Assembly: GCA_947396885.1 (NCBI GenBank)
Contig: OX377205.1
Coordinates: forward strand, 74,310,969 to 74,374,968
Direction of reading: 5' to 3'
DNA: 64,000 bases
Source of the DNA: Heligmosomoides polygyrus polygyrus
Lineage: Eukaryota > Nematoda > Chromadorea > Rhabditida > Heligmosomidae
Under the pieces are notes generated by a model. That model saw only the letters and a program-made list of their open reading frames with translations. It had not been told where the DNA came from and searched no databases. Both the position numbers and the translations under genes were made by a program. This document shows positions 44,227 to 56,300 of the stretch, piece after piece. Positions within the stretch are counted from its first letter, which is position 1. Every line of letters begins with the position of its first letter.

Positions 44227-47200
44227 ATGGCGTCGTTTATGAAAATGTTCAAGAACAAAAAAGGCTCGAACAAGGAGAATTTGCCTACTATGGTGAGTCG
44301 TCCTAGTGTTTAAATTTGTTTCGAGTCGCAGTTTAAATAATATTGTGAGGGTCGGATTAATTTTTATTTTGCAACGTAGCAACTTAACGGATAAATGATG
44401 ACTCCTCTCTAAACAAGATATTTTTGAAGTAATGTTAGCGCGAGGTGGCTTAAGAATCACTGTTTTACCCATATCTATACCGTATATGAGTTTATTTTGG
44501 ACTGCATATCATCGAAAACTCTACGGAAGAAGCTATTGTGAAAACGAGACAAAATTATGATAAAAGGAGTTCATGTATATCATCCTCTGTAAATTAGGAT
44601 ACTGGCAAAGAAAACGAAGTTGGGAAGGCCACGACAACGTCGCGTCGGTGTGGTTAAAGCAAAAGAAAAAAGCTCGAAAATAAATGCTTCAAGATATTTA
44701 CTATCGGTATCATCCTGTGACTGCTGCATGTAGCATAGCAGCTTTTCTTCTACCTTTTTCCTAGTTTATTTCCTTTTGTTTGTTTTTTGTTTTGGAGTCC
44801 CATTTTTATGCTCGCTTATTCTCATGTTTCTTCGGTTTTATATAGTGATCCACTTTGCACCACGGTGATTTTTCCCTATCATAGGCTCTGTCTAAGTATG
44901 CATTGCTAAATACGGTAGCTATTTATGTCAATACACTTGAAACATGCCTAACCTACTTGCGAGTATTGTTGCTAGGCTAAGGACAAACTTCAGCTGAAAA
45001 TCGTTAAATGATAATATAATAAAGAATGCCATTTGCCAGGCATTATATTTTTAGAGGTTATCGTGGAGACACCTTAACTTCTTATTTAGCCCGTATAATA
45101 ATTTGCATTGGCCGGCTTATTGAAATGTCAGTGTTCAATTCTTGCCAGACAAGTTTGGTCTCAATTCACCGACCACGGAGGGGCTTGGTAGGCCTCGGCG
45201 GGAACCGGGAACATGGAATCGGGTGCCGACGCTTCCTTCGACTGCGCTACCACGCGCTCTGTTGTGTTTTAAGCCTAAATAATTCTTTGATTTTTGGAGC
45301 AGTTCAACAGTGAGTAGAGTGTTCTTTACAGCAGAGTCATAAGCCAAATTCCACGCTTTAGAAACCGAGCCAGCTTTTTTGGTTTCTGTATTTTAATAAA
45401 CGGTGAGATTTCTAAGGACGCCTCCTAAGCATTATCATTTTTAGAATCGCAGCACATTGGAAAGATCCTCTACAGCAAGCAATGACTTCGCCTCAAATCG
45501 AAGCGATGCTGGTGTATATACAGGAGAGCATAGGCGATCGCGAGAAATGCATATACCAAATCCGTACTCTGTTGTGACGGCGCCTAAGACTACCAGAGGT
45601 ACTTTTTTGATTTTGTTCTCCTTAGTTTGTTTCATTTTTATTTTTGTCCTTTCTTGTTTTTTTACATCTCTCATTGATTTTTTTACTATCTCCATTTTTT
45701 CTCGTAAAAGGCCGTGTGAGTAGTTTAGTATTGGCAGTAGCGTCTGCACGTCTCTGCTTATAGCTTTTCTAAAGAAATTTCATGGTCAGATGTGTGTTGA
45801 AAGTGGGGATGACTAGTACTCTGTTTCAGTTCTCAAAGAGTTTTCTCTCCCTTTTTTTCTGGTTAGACGTTCGTTTCTCAAAAACGAAAACGAACAAGCA
45901 ATAACGTGTTGAATTGCGCCAGAATAGTCTACAATACAGAAATTAAAGGATATTTCTGGGCTTCGATAAAATTAAGTTTCATGTCAGAAACATACGCCCT
46001 ACCCCATCATGTCTTCGGTCGCGTTTGTTATGTTTGTTTATTTGTTTTGTTTCTGAATACGCCACAACACAATTATCATGATTTAAACGAAGCTTCATAT
46101 GCATCCTTGTTCGTTCCAGCCTCTTTATTTTTGTTGAATAATTAAAAGTTCGCTTGCGTCGATGTTGTCCGTCTCATTACCGACTGGGTCCTTGAACACC
46201 GTTTTTTACAAGAACATTCAGTCCTTGATATCGGCATTGATTCAGTTGGGTGAAGGGTATTGTTGCGAAGGGTATTTGTTTATCAGAATGTAACACGAAT
46301 CGAGTGTTGATTAAATAACTAGTTTTCCAAGGAATCGGCTCGTCACTCTTCTAAACTCACGATCAGTACGACGCGAGTTAAGCTTCGCAGCGTGTTGGAT
46401 TTACAGTTTCGCGTTTATGGAGTCTCGAACAGCGTGATGATGTTGTTTGTAAAAAACTGTTGAATGACAACACTGTATTTTCAAGTTCAGCGTTATTTTA
46501 ATTTTTTTATATACGTGCTCGAATTCCATTCCGAAATGGATGTAGTGGGAGGCCAAAGAAAGGTATGGTTCTAAGCGTGTGTCTGAAAGGACTCCACTGC
46601 ACTTCGTTTACTGAGCGCGTTTAAATCCAAGTTGATAAAGGGGGTGGGACTGCAACTGGTTTAGAGGTGAAACTATGTTACATTGCTCTGGCTTTAATAA
46701 TTACGTAACGTCTTTATCCTTTTTTGTGAAAATAAACCGCTAACACTTTAGACACAAGTCCAGAGACCTTTGCACCATTTCTGCAATGTTTTGGGGATCC
46801 TTGAACATTCTTATATAACTCATTTCTTTCAAGTTATTACTTCGAAAGCGGGTAGTTCATAGATTTTATGTAAAAAAAACCTAGGTGAATTTCAACGCCT
46901 CATCTTTCACTTATGGAGGTTGCTTATTTTTTATTTGCTGCACACTAAGGCGTGCGAAAAATCTCTTGAAAAATCATATATCTCATGCCTTTCGCAATCA
47001 GTCAATTTCGCACTGATATGGAATAAAGGATAAAGGACGGCGTTACTCAATCCCTTCTGGGATGCGCCAGCGCATTCTACTTCTACGGGATGTCGTGGAG
47101 GCGACATGAATGTGTATTTGGCCATACAATGACTTGCGGTAGCCAGCCGATGTACAAGTCAGTGTTTTATCCTTCCCAGACAAGTCTGGTACCAATTCAC

Positions 47201-50200
47201 CGACCCCGGAGGGATGGAAGGCTTGGTTTGCCTGGGAAAATCCGAACCAGGAACCTGGTATCGAGTGCACGCGACAGTCGCGCCTCCTCCGACTGCGCTA
47301 CACGCACCCATACTGATATGGAATAGGGTAGATAAATGCAGTATAAATTAAAATAGAAACACAGCATAGAACTGGACAAGCTGGGTAGAGAAAAAAGGAA
47401 AGAAAGTCCGAAAATAAACGCCAATGTATTGGGGGAGCAGAATTGGAGGCAAAGTCGCTTGCTTCCCCTTCTTTAGATCCAAAACAATATTTCAGACCCA
47501 AAGTGTTCTGGATAGGAAGCGATTTGGAGATAGCTAGCCTAAGATGTAGGATCCATAAGCTACGTCTTTGCACATATAGTGCTGCTGGTGTTTAAGCAGA
47601 AACCTGCATTATCGGCTATCATACCCTCACTTCATCACATAAATCTCACCATAAAATTTGTTTATATTCTTGTATATGGCTTCTTATATTCGTGGCTAAA
47701 ATTTGTGTGCTGCTTGTGCCAATGCTTTTCGCTTCTTTCAAACACATTAGTGAGGGTAAATCCCTTTCTTCTCAGTAGATTTCATGCTTTGTGTTATTCG
47801 TATTGTTTTTATTTTGTTAGTTATTGTGTTACTTTTTCGTTTTTCTCACGGATTTCTCGAGAAGGTTAATGGAGATAAATAGCGTGGTGAACAGTAGCAT
47901 TCCCTTAGGTCGTCTTGAAATGCTTTGGAGTGTGCTTATTTCCATCGTTGAGCCTTCTACAGTTTTTTCTAGATCAAAACGCACCTACTAGAGGATGAGT
48001 TGCCCAGCAACAGATTTTGCCATTCTTCTCAGTTCGTTTTTTCCTTGGCAACTGCTTTCCTATCTCGAATTAATGGTGTTGATTTGAAATCGGATGTATT
48101 GTAAAAATAAAAGCGTAATGGTGTCTAGAAATCTTTAGGACGACATTATAGTCTTTTCTCTATTTCTATACCTCTTTTTTTTTGAGATGTGCTGCGGAAG
48201 TTAGCCGAGTACAGTGTTTTTATGTATTGTTTGATCTTTTTGGAAGCTCGTTTGCGCTTTGGAGGAGTTTCGAGTGGATATTTGGGTAGTACTACCTACA
48301 GCTTTTTGAGATTGATGGCGGTACCTGTCTGTGTCTTTTCTACTTATTTCTTAGATGAATTTGGTGCTATCTCACTGAAGCTGAAACTAGCTGATTACGG
48401 AATGGGAGTCAACATTTTTTTACGCCCTAATGACATTTTCAGTTAAGCTGCGCTTCTTTTAGTTAATTTGTTATTTTATTACACAATCCTGCGTTATGTG
48501 GCATACAGCTTGCAATTAAACGAGCTTCAACGAATATAGTAGTGATAAATTATGTGAAACAGCCGTTACCAGAATCCGGCAGTTCTCGAGAAATTTGAAG
48601 AGAGAAAAAAAAACAAGGCCAGATAGCATGCTTGCAAGTGTTTCAGTTTTTGAATTTCGTTGTTATTCAGAAATACTTTGCAAATCTGAGTTTGGCTTCT
48701 AAAAACGTAGGGAATGAGTAATTCAGCTTTCTGTTCAGTCATGTTTGCTATAATAAAGCTTCACCTTACTCGATGTTTGGAGTAATTCTATATTATGAAC
48801 ATCAAGATAATCGCGGCTGAAGTATTTTATAGGTTCATCTCAATGTAAAAATGGCTATTTCAAGGTCCTCGATCGTGCCCCGGTGCCCCTATGGACGATC
48901 GAAGTTTTCGGAACAGTTCGTATCGTGGAAAACCGCTGAATGATCGCTACTCATCGTTGAATAGTTCTATGCGCTACGAAAACGTTGGACGAAAGCGGAA
49001 CGAGTCAGTGTTAGTGATTTGCTGTGTTGTCTCCCTTCGGACATTCATTGCTTTGCTTTCAGTGTTTACCGTCATGAAACTATCGTTGAGTATAGCAGTG
49101 AAAGTGCGAATTCTAGTCGAGGTAGTCCACCTGACGTGCACGGCAGGAAAGAAGCAGCTCCGCTTGTTCAGGTACTGGTACTGTCGCTATAGATTATACA
49201 ACAGTGCCCTAGACGTTGTGTTTCCTGTCCGAAGGATCATGCAGTTCCTAGCAGGCCAGCGGTGGAGATGCTATATTTTCAACACAGATGTATACTTGAT
49301 GGCGTATGTGCAATGCACCTGAAGTCCAGTGGAAGGTTAAATTGCGCTCGTTGCGTTCGCCTTTGGCCAGAACACTCCGTTCATTTTTTCATGCTCTAAT
49401 GTGAGCCTAAGAACATATGTAGTAGAAGAGTAAGAATTCTACAATCAATCAAACGTTTTTCGGGGCATTTTGTGTAGTTCACTTGAAGGTTGAACGCCTA
49501 ATGGGAAGCTTTTAGCCAAGGCGTTCACAGAATCAACGGTACTATAGCAATGCGCTAAACGAGTCCACTGATGATGACGATGGAGCAAGTATGCAAATTG
49601 TGAGTTGAAATGCTTCTCGGCTTACTCGGCTAGCCTTTATATGTAACCGTAATTTCAGCTCCAACTTGAAGCGAAACTGAAAAGAGCTAAGGAGCTCATT
49701 CGTACAACAAGGAGAGAGATGACGGAGAGAATAGAAGAGCTTCAGGATGAGGTTGAACGCAAGAGGTGTGTAACGAGTTATGAAGTATCGAGTTCTTACC
49801 AGGTTCAGACGTCAGTACGCTATGTTTCAGTCGCGACTATGATACTCTAAAATGGCATTACAAACAAGCTAGAAAGGCTATAGAAGATGAACGCAAAATC
49901 AATGCCCGTCAGACGAAGAAACTGCATCAGGCGCTTGAAGAAGTGGTACGTCATGTCGGATTCTTGCTATTTTAAGTGCTTCAAAGTGTTTTCCTTGCTA
50001 CTTCGTATGCTAGTGAATTACAGTCGCGCCTGAAGTCGATGCTAACCGAGCATTCCAACGACAGTTCCTTCCTGATCCCGTACTGTGGTGGCCTTCCACC
50101 GATGGGTTACGATTCGGGCGCAGGAGAAGCTCTTTGTTCACTGGCTGAAGCTCAAGTTGATGGTGTCAATGAGCGGCTGTGTGCGCTGAATGAGGTACAT

Positions 50201-51386
50201 GGTGGAAGCGTGAGCGACGGATTGTCATCTCAAACGGAGCACACTAATACGCGTGAGAGCACGGTGGAACCGACTTTGAAGCTGGACATCCAGGAGGACA
50301 TGCAGGACGAGGTTGGCTAGATATTACTTTAGTATCCTGGTCCCTATTCACACTGGTGTGTCAGATTTCCACTTCGAAGAGTGGCAGTACGGGTTTGGGG
50401 CCACGATATTCTAGACGTGCCTACTTTCAAAATAGGGAGCATGGTAGGATAAAATGTTTTGCCTTCAAAGCGGTGATCTACCCGCACTAGGACACACTAA
50501 AAACCGAACCCTAGTAAGAAAAAATGCGAAGAAGACTCATCCTCGTAAGATTGCCTCCTCCAACACATATTACGCCTCGGGTGGCATATTTTACTACTTT
50601 TGTTTTGGATCAGTTTCGGAATGCATGTGGGAGGTTGGCATGGAGCCTAATAGAGATCGCAAGGCTGGCCAGGACCAAGTATTTTCTTTTTCGGCTTCAA
50701 TCCGTTCTGAAGAGCTTTTTAAGGTTCGTGTGTTCCGAACAGCGGAGTGCGACACTCCACCGCCGGAGAGGCCAAGAGCTGCAGGAAGCCCAGTGGAGGC
50801 GTTATCGTCGTATGTTCCCCTTCCAGATTTCACAATCAATAATGAACTTGTTCCGCAAAGGTTTGTCTTCAAAATGACGCTTGTCTGGGTCTCTCATTAA
50901 AAGTCGTGCTTTAGGTCTCTGTCAGACACGGATATCCATGCCCTTGTACTTCAAGAGGTGGAGAAGGATGAACTTAGAAAGGAACTAGAGATATCAATGG
51001 GAAATGACTATGGAGCACAGCCGATTCGGAAGGATTACGATTACTATGTGAAGGTGGGTGTATAGGAGATATCAGGTACTCCTCCCTAGTCGCAAGGACG
51101 TTTCGGGGGAGCCATATCTTTATATCTTTGCATCATTCGGGGTTAAAACACGCCTCTCTTGCTTTTCGATCATGGATATTTTACGCATGACCTCGTAACA
51201 ACGCTATGGTTTATGAACCGTAACGGTTGTTACGAGTTTTGCGACATGTGTCACAAATTAATCAGCTTTGGCTCACTTCATTTATCAGCTCAGGCTCAGT
51301 CGAATCATGCCGTCGATCGCTTTAGGGTTGATACCACTAGCTTGGTAAGGATAGCCGCTTCAGTGTTTAATCCCCGTTTTGTCTAA
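44227..51386 (+). CDS. Uncharacterised coiled-coil protein, 10 exons
   Basis: Function not recognised. Exons 44227-44292, 45445-45598, 48865-49007, 49516-49599, 49659-49765, 49831-49945, 50024-50311, 50724-50860, 50915-51053 and 51294-51386 join with consistent phases to 441 codons plus stop. The N-terminus is basic (MASFMKMFKNKKGSNKENLP), then Ser/Arg-rich (DDRSFRNSSYRGKPLNDRYS) with an acidic STDDDDG patch. Residues ~150-225 form a charged coiled coil (LQLEAKLKRAKELIRTTRRE, LKWHYKQARKAIEDERK). The remainder is disordered, with CDTPPPERPRAAGSP and a short helix (LVLQEVEKDELRKELEISM) near the C-terminus. The exon-3 acceptor (TTTCAAG) is weak. A cytoskeletal or scaffold role is conceivable but unproven. 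Introns of 1.2 and 3.3 kb near the 5' end hold SINE copies. Confidence 0.75.
45040..45265 (-). mobile_element. tRNA-derived SINE, diverged copy
   Basis: In reverse it reads GCGCGTGGTAGCGCAGTCGA, then a decayed B box and GTCGGTGAATTGAGACCAAA. It lies in intron 1 of the coiled-coil gene. Confidence 0.65.
47022..47312 (-). mobile_element. tRNA-derived SINE, full-length copy
   Basis: In reverse it reads GGGTGCGTGTAGCGCAGTCG, the B-box block CAGGTTCCTGGTTCGGATTT, GGGGTCGGTGAATTGGTACC and an ATCCTTTATTC-type tail. It is very close in sequence to the copy at 25828-26108. It lies in intron 2 of the coiled-coil gene. Confidence 0.8.
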
Positions 51387-51608
51387 TCACTATGTAATCC
51401 GCTGGTGTTTTAAAATGTAAATGCTCTGGGGAGTCTGCTGCTATCTAAGAGCGGAATGCGCGACGTATTCCGGAGTTGCTGATCTGCTTATTTATTCTGT
51501 TCCCTTTATCGTTTCCGGTTGATGAGCAGCTCTGCTAGGCTTACATTTCTCCCTTTTGGATAGTGTGAGTGCGCGCGCCTTTGTGGTGTATAAAGTAGCT
51601 TCTCAACA

Positions 51609-51614
51609 ATAAAG
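51609..51614 (+). terminator. Polyadenylation signal AATAAA
   Basis: AATAAA lies about 223 nt after the stop codon of the coiled-coil gene and is followed by AAGAGGAAACG. It is the first canonical signal on this strand after that stop, which supports the gene end chosen. Confidence 0.5.
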
Positions 51615-51887
51615 AAGAGGAAACGTGCCGAAAACCCTTCAGGATTAAGGCGGTGATCCTAACTTGCAGTCATTATTTTTACTTCATCTCGTGTTTTACA
51701 ATGATTATCAGCGTTTTGGATAGCCACCGTATCCATCAATATAAGAATATGAGTTCACAAACACGCGTGGTGCCATCACTAGTGGTTTCAGTTTTATAAA
51801 AGGGCAAGCATTGGAGTCACTCCACCCCACCTGAAGTATTCCATGAATTCTACCTCTACAGGATATTTCAGAGGCATTTTGAATGCG

Positions 51888-52195
51888 CGGGTGCGTGTAG
51901 CGCAGTCGGAGGATGTGCCGGCTGTCGCATACATCCGATACCAGGTGCCTGGTTCGAATTGCTGCCCAGGCCTACCATGCCTTCCATCCCCGCGGAGTCG
52001 GTGAATTGGTACCAGTCTTGTTTGGGAAGGATAAAGTGCTGACTTGTTCATCGGGTGGCCACCGCAAGTCGTTGTGTGGCCCATTATGCATTCAAATCGC
52101 CTCCTCGATGTTCCGTAGAAGTAGAATGCATAGCGCATCCCAAAAGGGATTGTGAAACGTCGTCCTTTATCATTATCCTTATCCTTTGAGTGCGT
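51888..52195 (+). mobile_element. tRNA-derived SINE, full-length copy
   Basis: Starts GGGTGCGTGTAGCGCAGTCG, with B box CAGGTGCCTGGTTCGAATTG (the best preserved in the window), GTCGGTGAATTGGTACCAGT, and a tail CCTTTATCATTATCCTTATC. It lies between the coiled-coil gene and the small gene at 52566. Confidence 0.82.
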
Positions 52196-52565
52196 ATTCG
52201 TTCTATAAAAAATCACTTCTCGTGCCCACCAGATGGTGAAAGCAGTGTTTTGTCTTCTCCAGAGTCTGGTAGCAACTAGCCGAGCATCCTGCAAAATGTA
52301 AAACCTGCTTGCTCAGTGCGGAATTTTAACCATGGATCGATGGGATGCTCGCGAAAGTTGGTGTCTCCGTCAAATCCTCTACATGCACCCTTTCTTTGTT
52401 TTATGCACTACTGGTCTAAACAACCGAATTACGCACCTCATTTTACTGCGAGCTTATTTTACTATGATGTTTACGACCTTTGTCCTTGTTCTGAGGTGTT
52501 TGTTCACGCTGTTTAGGAGTTTTTTTGCCGGAAAGAATGCGAAGATTTAGGGTTACAACGAGAAA

Positions 52566-52879
52566 ATGGACGAACAAGGCTCGGTGAGCTCGTCGGACGA
52601 GGAGACGTGTCGCATACTAGAGAGACAGCTGAAGAAGAAGGGCGAAGTGGTCAGATTTCAACCGCCCAGAGTAACAGTGCAGCCGAGACATTACAAGAGG
52701 TTTGTGTTTCAGCCGCTGTTTAGCGCTCGTCTTCCTCAGCAACAGTGCTCACTAATATCTTCAGGTTCGGTAAGATGGAGCGCTGTGCGCTAGCAGAGTT
52801 CGACTATCTCCAGGACATCTCCACGGACGTTAGCGCTCTTCAGTCAAGCCCCGAGGCTCATCACAGCATAGCTATCTGA
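52566..52879 (+). CDS. Small hypothetical protein, 2 exons (82 aa)
   Basis: Not recognised. Exons 52566-52699 and 52765-52879 join in phase across a 65-nt intron (donor GTTTGTG, acceptor ATCTTCAG). The product begins MDEQGSVSSSDEETCRILER and is basic in the middle (QLKKKGEVVRFQPPRVTVQP); it ends LQDISTDVSALQSSPEAHHS plus four residues and TGA. A trans-splice-like AG (GATTTAG, 52550) precedes the ATG by 15 nt. Alternatively both exons are the 5' end of TAF1, if a donor at GAC/GTTAGC near 52829 joins to 53413 in phase 0. The downstream AATAAA at 53303 favours a separate gene. Confidence 0.5.
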
Positions 52880-53302
52880 GTGTTATAATGCATTTTCTAC
52901 AGGTTTTGTATTGTGTTTATCCTTATATCCATAGTATTGTTATTGTGGCTAGTACTAGTAGATCGGTGTGTTTGTTCTGCTATAATTCGTTGTGCATCCC
53001 TAGCGAAGGCAGTTTCTGCTTTTAGAATGTCCTCGCCTCGCTCTATTTCACGTTGTCTATATTGCTATGTGCAGGTTTTCTTACAGTAGCACTCTTGCAG
53101 AAAATGATCATCACTTACCCATCACGGCGTATGACGTTCGTGAGGACGTGTAGGTATTTGCGTTCTTCCCGTCTAACGTGGATGATTGCCTCACTCGTGT
53201 ACTCTACTTACGTTGCATTACAGTTCTCAGTTGCCCTCGCCTTAAGATGTAACTCGCGACTTTCGACATGTTCAACAATTGCTCATTTCATCGTTCTTGC
53301 TG

Positions 53303-53323
53303 AATAAACGGTTCGTTCAAGAA
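53303..53323 (+). promoter_or_regulatory. AATAAA immediately before an AG-ATG junction (possible operon boundary)
   Basis: AATAAA at 53303-53308 is followed by TTCAAG ending at 53321 and an ATG at 53323 that opens in frame into the first TAF1 exon. Cleavage of the upstream transcript and spliced-leader addition downstream could nearly coincide, as in nematode SL1-type operons. This is inference from spacing only; neither site is proven. Confidence 0.35.
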
Positions 53324-56300
53324 TGTCGGCTGTGCCGTGGAGACTCAAGTCAGAATCAAGCATGTGCTATCTTCCAGTGGATTGCCTTGTGTCCCTACTT
53401 GCAATGCATCAGTTGACCGAAGTGGGCCATGAAGGAATGGAAGTTGATGAGACGTTAGTGAATGGACACGCGGACATGAATTACGCGAAAGGCATGAAGA
53501 CAGAGGTGGAGGATGATTGGGATCCGGATGAGGGCATGAGCGACTTCTACCGGAATCATCCCTGTGCGCGCAACGAGCGTACGTTTATGCTTTCGTAATT
53601 TGTTGATTTGCTTTTTTTTCGTTTTTTGTTGTTGTTGTTTCATTTACATTATCATTATGAGCCTCGGAATTAATATTCTCGTTTTGCCCGATTTATTGCT
53701 TCACGGGAAATTTGATTACGTGATTAGCCTCAGTTTATTTCGTGAGGAGCTGCCCCACCTATATTCAGTGGACTTCATTTACCTAACAAACGCAATTGGT
53801 TTTCCACAAATTTTTGTCAGGCATAAATTCGGCCATCTTAGCATTGCTGTTTTGTGAGTTTAACTTGAAAGTGTCTATGTATTTGTAGACAGACATTAAA
53901 GAATCCTATGTTGGAGTTAGAGAAAAGCAAATAGGTAAGTGAGAGCAAACTCACACATCTGGCTTGTGGTAGCGCAATCGGAGGAGGTGCCGGCTGTTGT
54001 ATGCCCTTGTAAAGGTATTGACGAACGCCATCCTTTCTTCCTTACCCTTTATCCCCCAGCAGAGCAATATTTTAACCAGAAGCTTGTTCTTAGCCCGCTG
54101 AAAAGGAATATTAGAATATTACTTACATGTGGATTAGGTAGTTTTAAAAGTATTGGCATAAAGAGCTACTCTTTCCAACGATGTAGGTTTTTACAGAAAA
54201 AGGCTGCAATAGAAAAGCATCTGTGGCGCAAGGTGCTTCATCATATAAAATCCGAGAATGGTTAAAATAAACATCAACTTTATCCTCTACCCTTCACGTT
54301 TACGCTTATACGCAACAAGGATTATAATACGGCTGAAAGCTGACCGTATTTGGAGCCCTTTGACTGGGAATAATAGGTATACAGCAGGACTTTTTACAAA
54401 CCACCAAGCTTTTTCATACTAGGTGGTTATCAGTCTCGCCTGTTAATGAGCTGAGCTTTTAATGAGCGTTATTTAGCTTTTTGAGACTTCTATAAGTGGA
54501 GTCTCAAAAAGTGGCGCGTGTAGCCACTTTTTGAGACTTCACTTATAGAAGTCTCAAAAAGTCGGAGCGGGTGCTGGCTTTCGAGTGCACCCGATAGCTG
54601 GTCTCTCGTTCGGATTTCCCGCCCAGGCCAACCAAACCTTCCTTCTCTCCGGGGTCGATGATTTGGTACCAGGCCTGTCTGGGAAGGATAAACACTGACT
54701 TGTTCATCGGCTGCCCACCGCAAGTCATTGTATGGCCAGATACGCATTCGAATCGCCTCCACCAATCGCGTAGAAGTAGAATGCGTGGCGCATCCCAAAA
54801 AGAATTGAATAACGCCGTCGTTTTTCTTTGTTTTAAGTAAAGAGAGATAGAAAGAACCAATCAGTATCAGTAAATTAAAGAGTAATCGGAAACGGCACTA
54901 ATTCTTTGGCGTATTTACAGTTTTGTGCTACGGAGGAACACGATCACTTACCTTTGATGATGTGGCTTTTCGTCGGTTAGCCTCTTTGGCGGATGTTAAC
55001 TGCATAAATCTTTTCGTTTGTCATTTTGTTATGGATTAGACCTGTAACGTTCGGAACAAGTCAGAAGCTCTGCTTTTTATCGGCACTCCGTTTCTCACTT
55101 TTCTCACCTTTGAATTGAAATTGAAACACGATCAAGGGACATTGCTATGAAAACCTCTTTAATGCACTTCAATAGTGACTCGAAACTATATGGATGACTT
55201 GGCTGCCAGATAACTTTCTTACTCTTTTCCGTTTCTCTCAACTTCGGTTTCAGTCGATCTGCGCGCTAGTGTTTTGGTTTAAATGCTCGAAGAGCTCGTG
55301 TCCCGCTTTTTCACATTTCATTCAACAAGCTCTTTATTATTGAAAATCATCATTTTGATCTGGCGAGTGTTGCTGAGCACATTTCCCTCTTGTTTTACCC
55401 CTCGAGTACATTGCTTTGCCTATTTGCAAGACATTTCGTAGTTTGAGAAAGAAGTAATATAGGGATTAGAACATTCGAAATTTTAACTACTTTTGTCGAA
55501 AGCAAAAATTTGTCATTTTAGTTGGCCTTGACCATTAAAAGCGATAACTTGCTTCATTTATTTTGATTTAATGTGCTAAAGGATAAAACACGGTGCTAGT
55601 CAATCCCTTTGCGGGGTGCACCACGCATTCTATTTACTTTTATGGGATATCGTGGAGGCAATTTGCGAATTTGGCCTACACAATGACTCTAGGTGGTCAG
55701 CCGATGAACGAATCAGTGCTTTATTCTTACCCGACATTCACTGACCCCGGATTGATGAGAAGCTTGGTTTGCATAGTTGGGAAGCCCGAACTAAATCCTT
55801 AGATTCGCGGTTTACGTGATAGCCGGTGCTTTTTCCAACTGCGCTACTACGCGACAACTTAATGTGCTATGTAACGAAAACATGAGAAAGGCGAAACTGG
55901 TGAAACAAAACAAAATTATTCCCATTCTTACCCACATGCCTTTCTTAGCGAAGAAATTCATTAGACAAAGAGTTGTCGTCGAAAGGAAAGAAGCGGAGAG
56001 GAATCGAGACGTTTGCACCAGTTGTTTCCACATTTTAATGTTTTGACTTCAAGGATTATGGAAATTCTTGTTTTTTTTTAAAATAAATTATAGCTCAAGA
56101 AACATACCTTCTGGTTGACTCTTTGCCAGATATTATAAAATGTGTCTGATGTGTTGCTCTTATACCTTAGGCTCCCTGTGTTTTTTTTTCGCTTCTGTGT
56201 TCCTAGTCAACGATATTTTAAATAGTTGTTTTGTGTGATCAAAACTCTTGCGGAAGGTGGGACTCCAGTCGGCATCTTCTTGTTTTCGGGTAGGATGCTA

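Noticed and set aside
50524..50877. 117-codon frame with a membrane-like stretch
   Set aside because: The alternative frame joins in phase to exon 50915-51053; this one does not.
51888..51970. A tRNA gene
   Set aside because: A and B boxes are present, but no cloverleaf closes (acceptor and anticodon arms do not pair) and the same unit recurs as a 280-bp dispersed repeat, so it is a SINE head.
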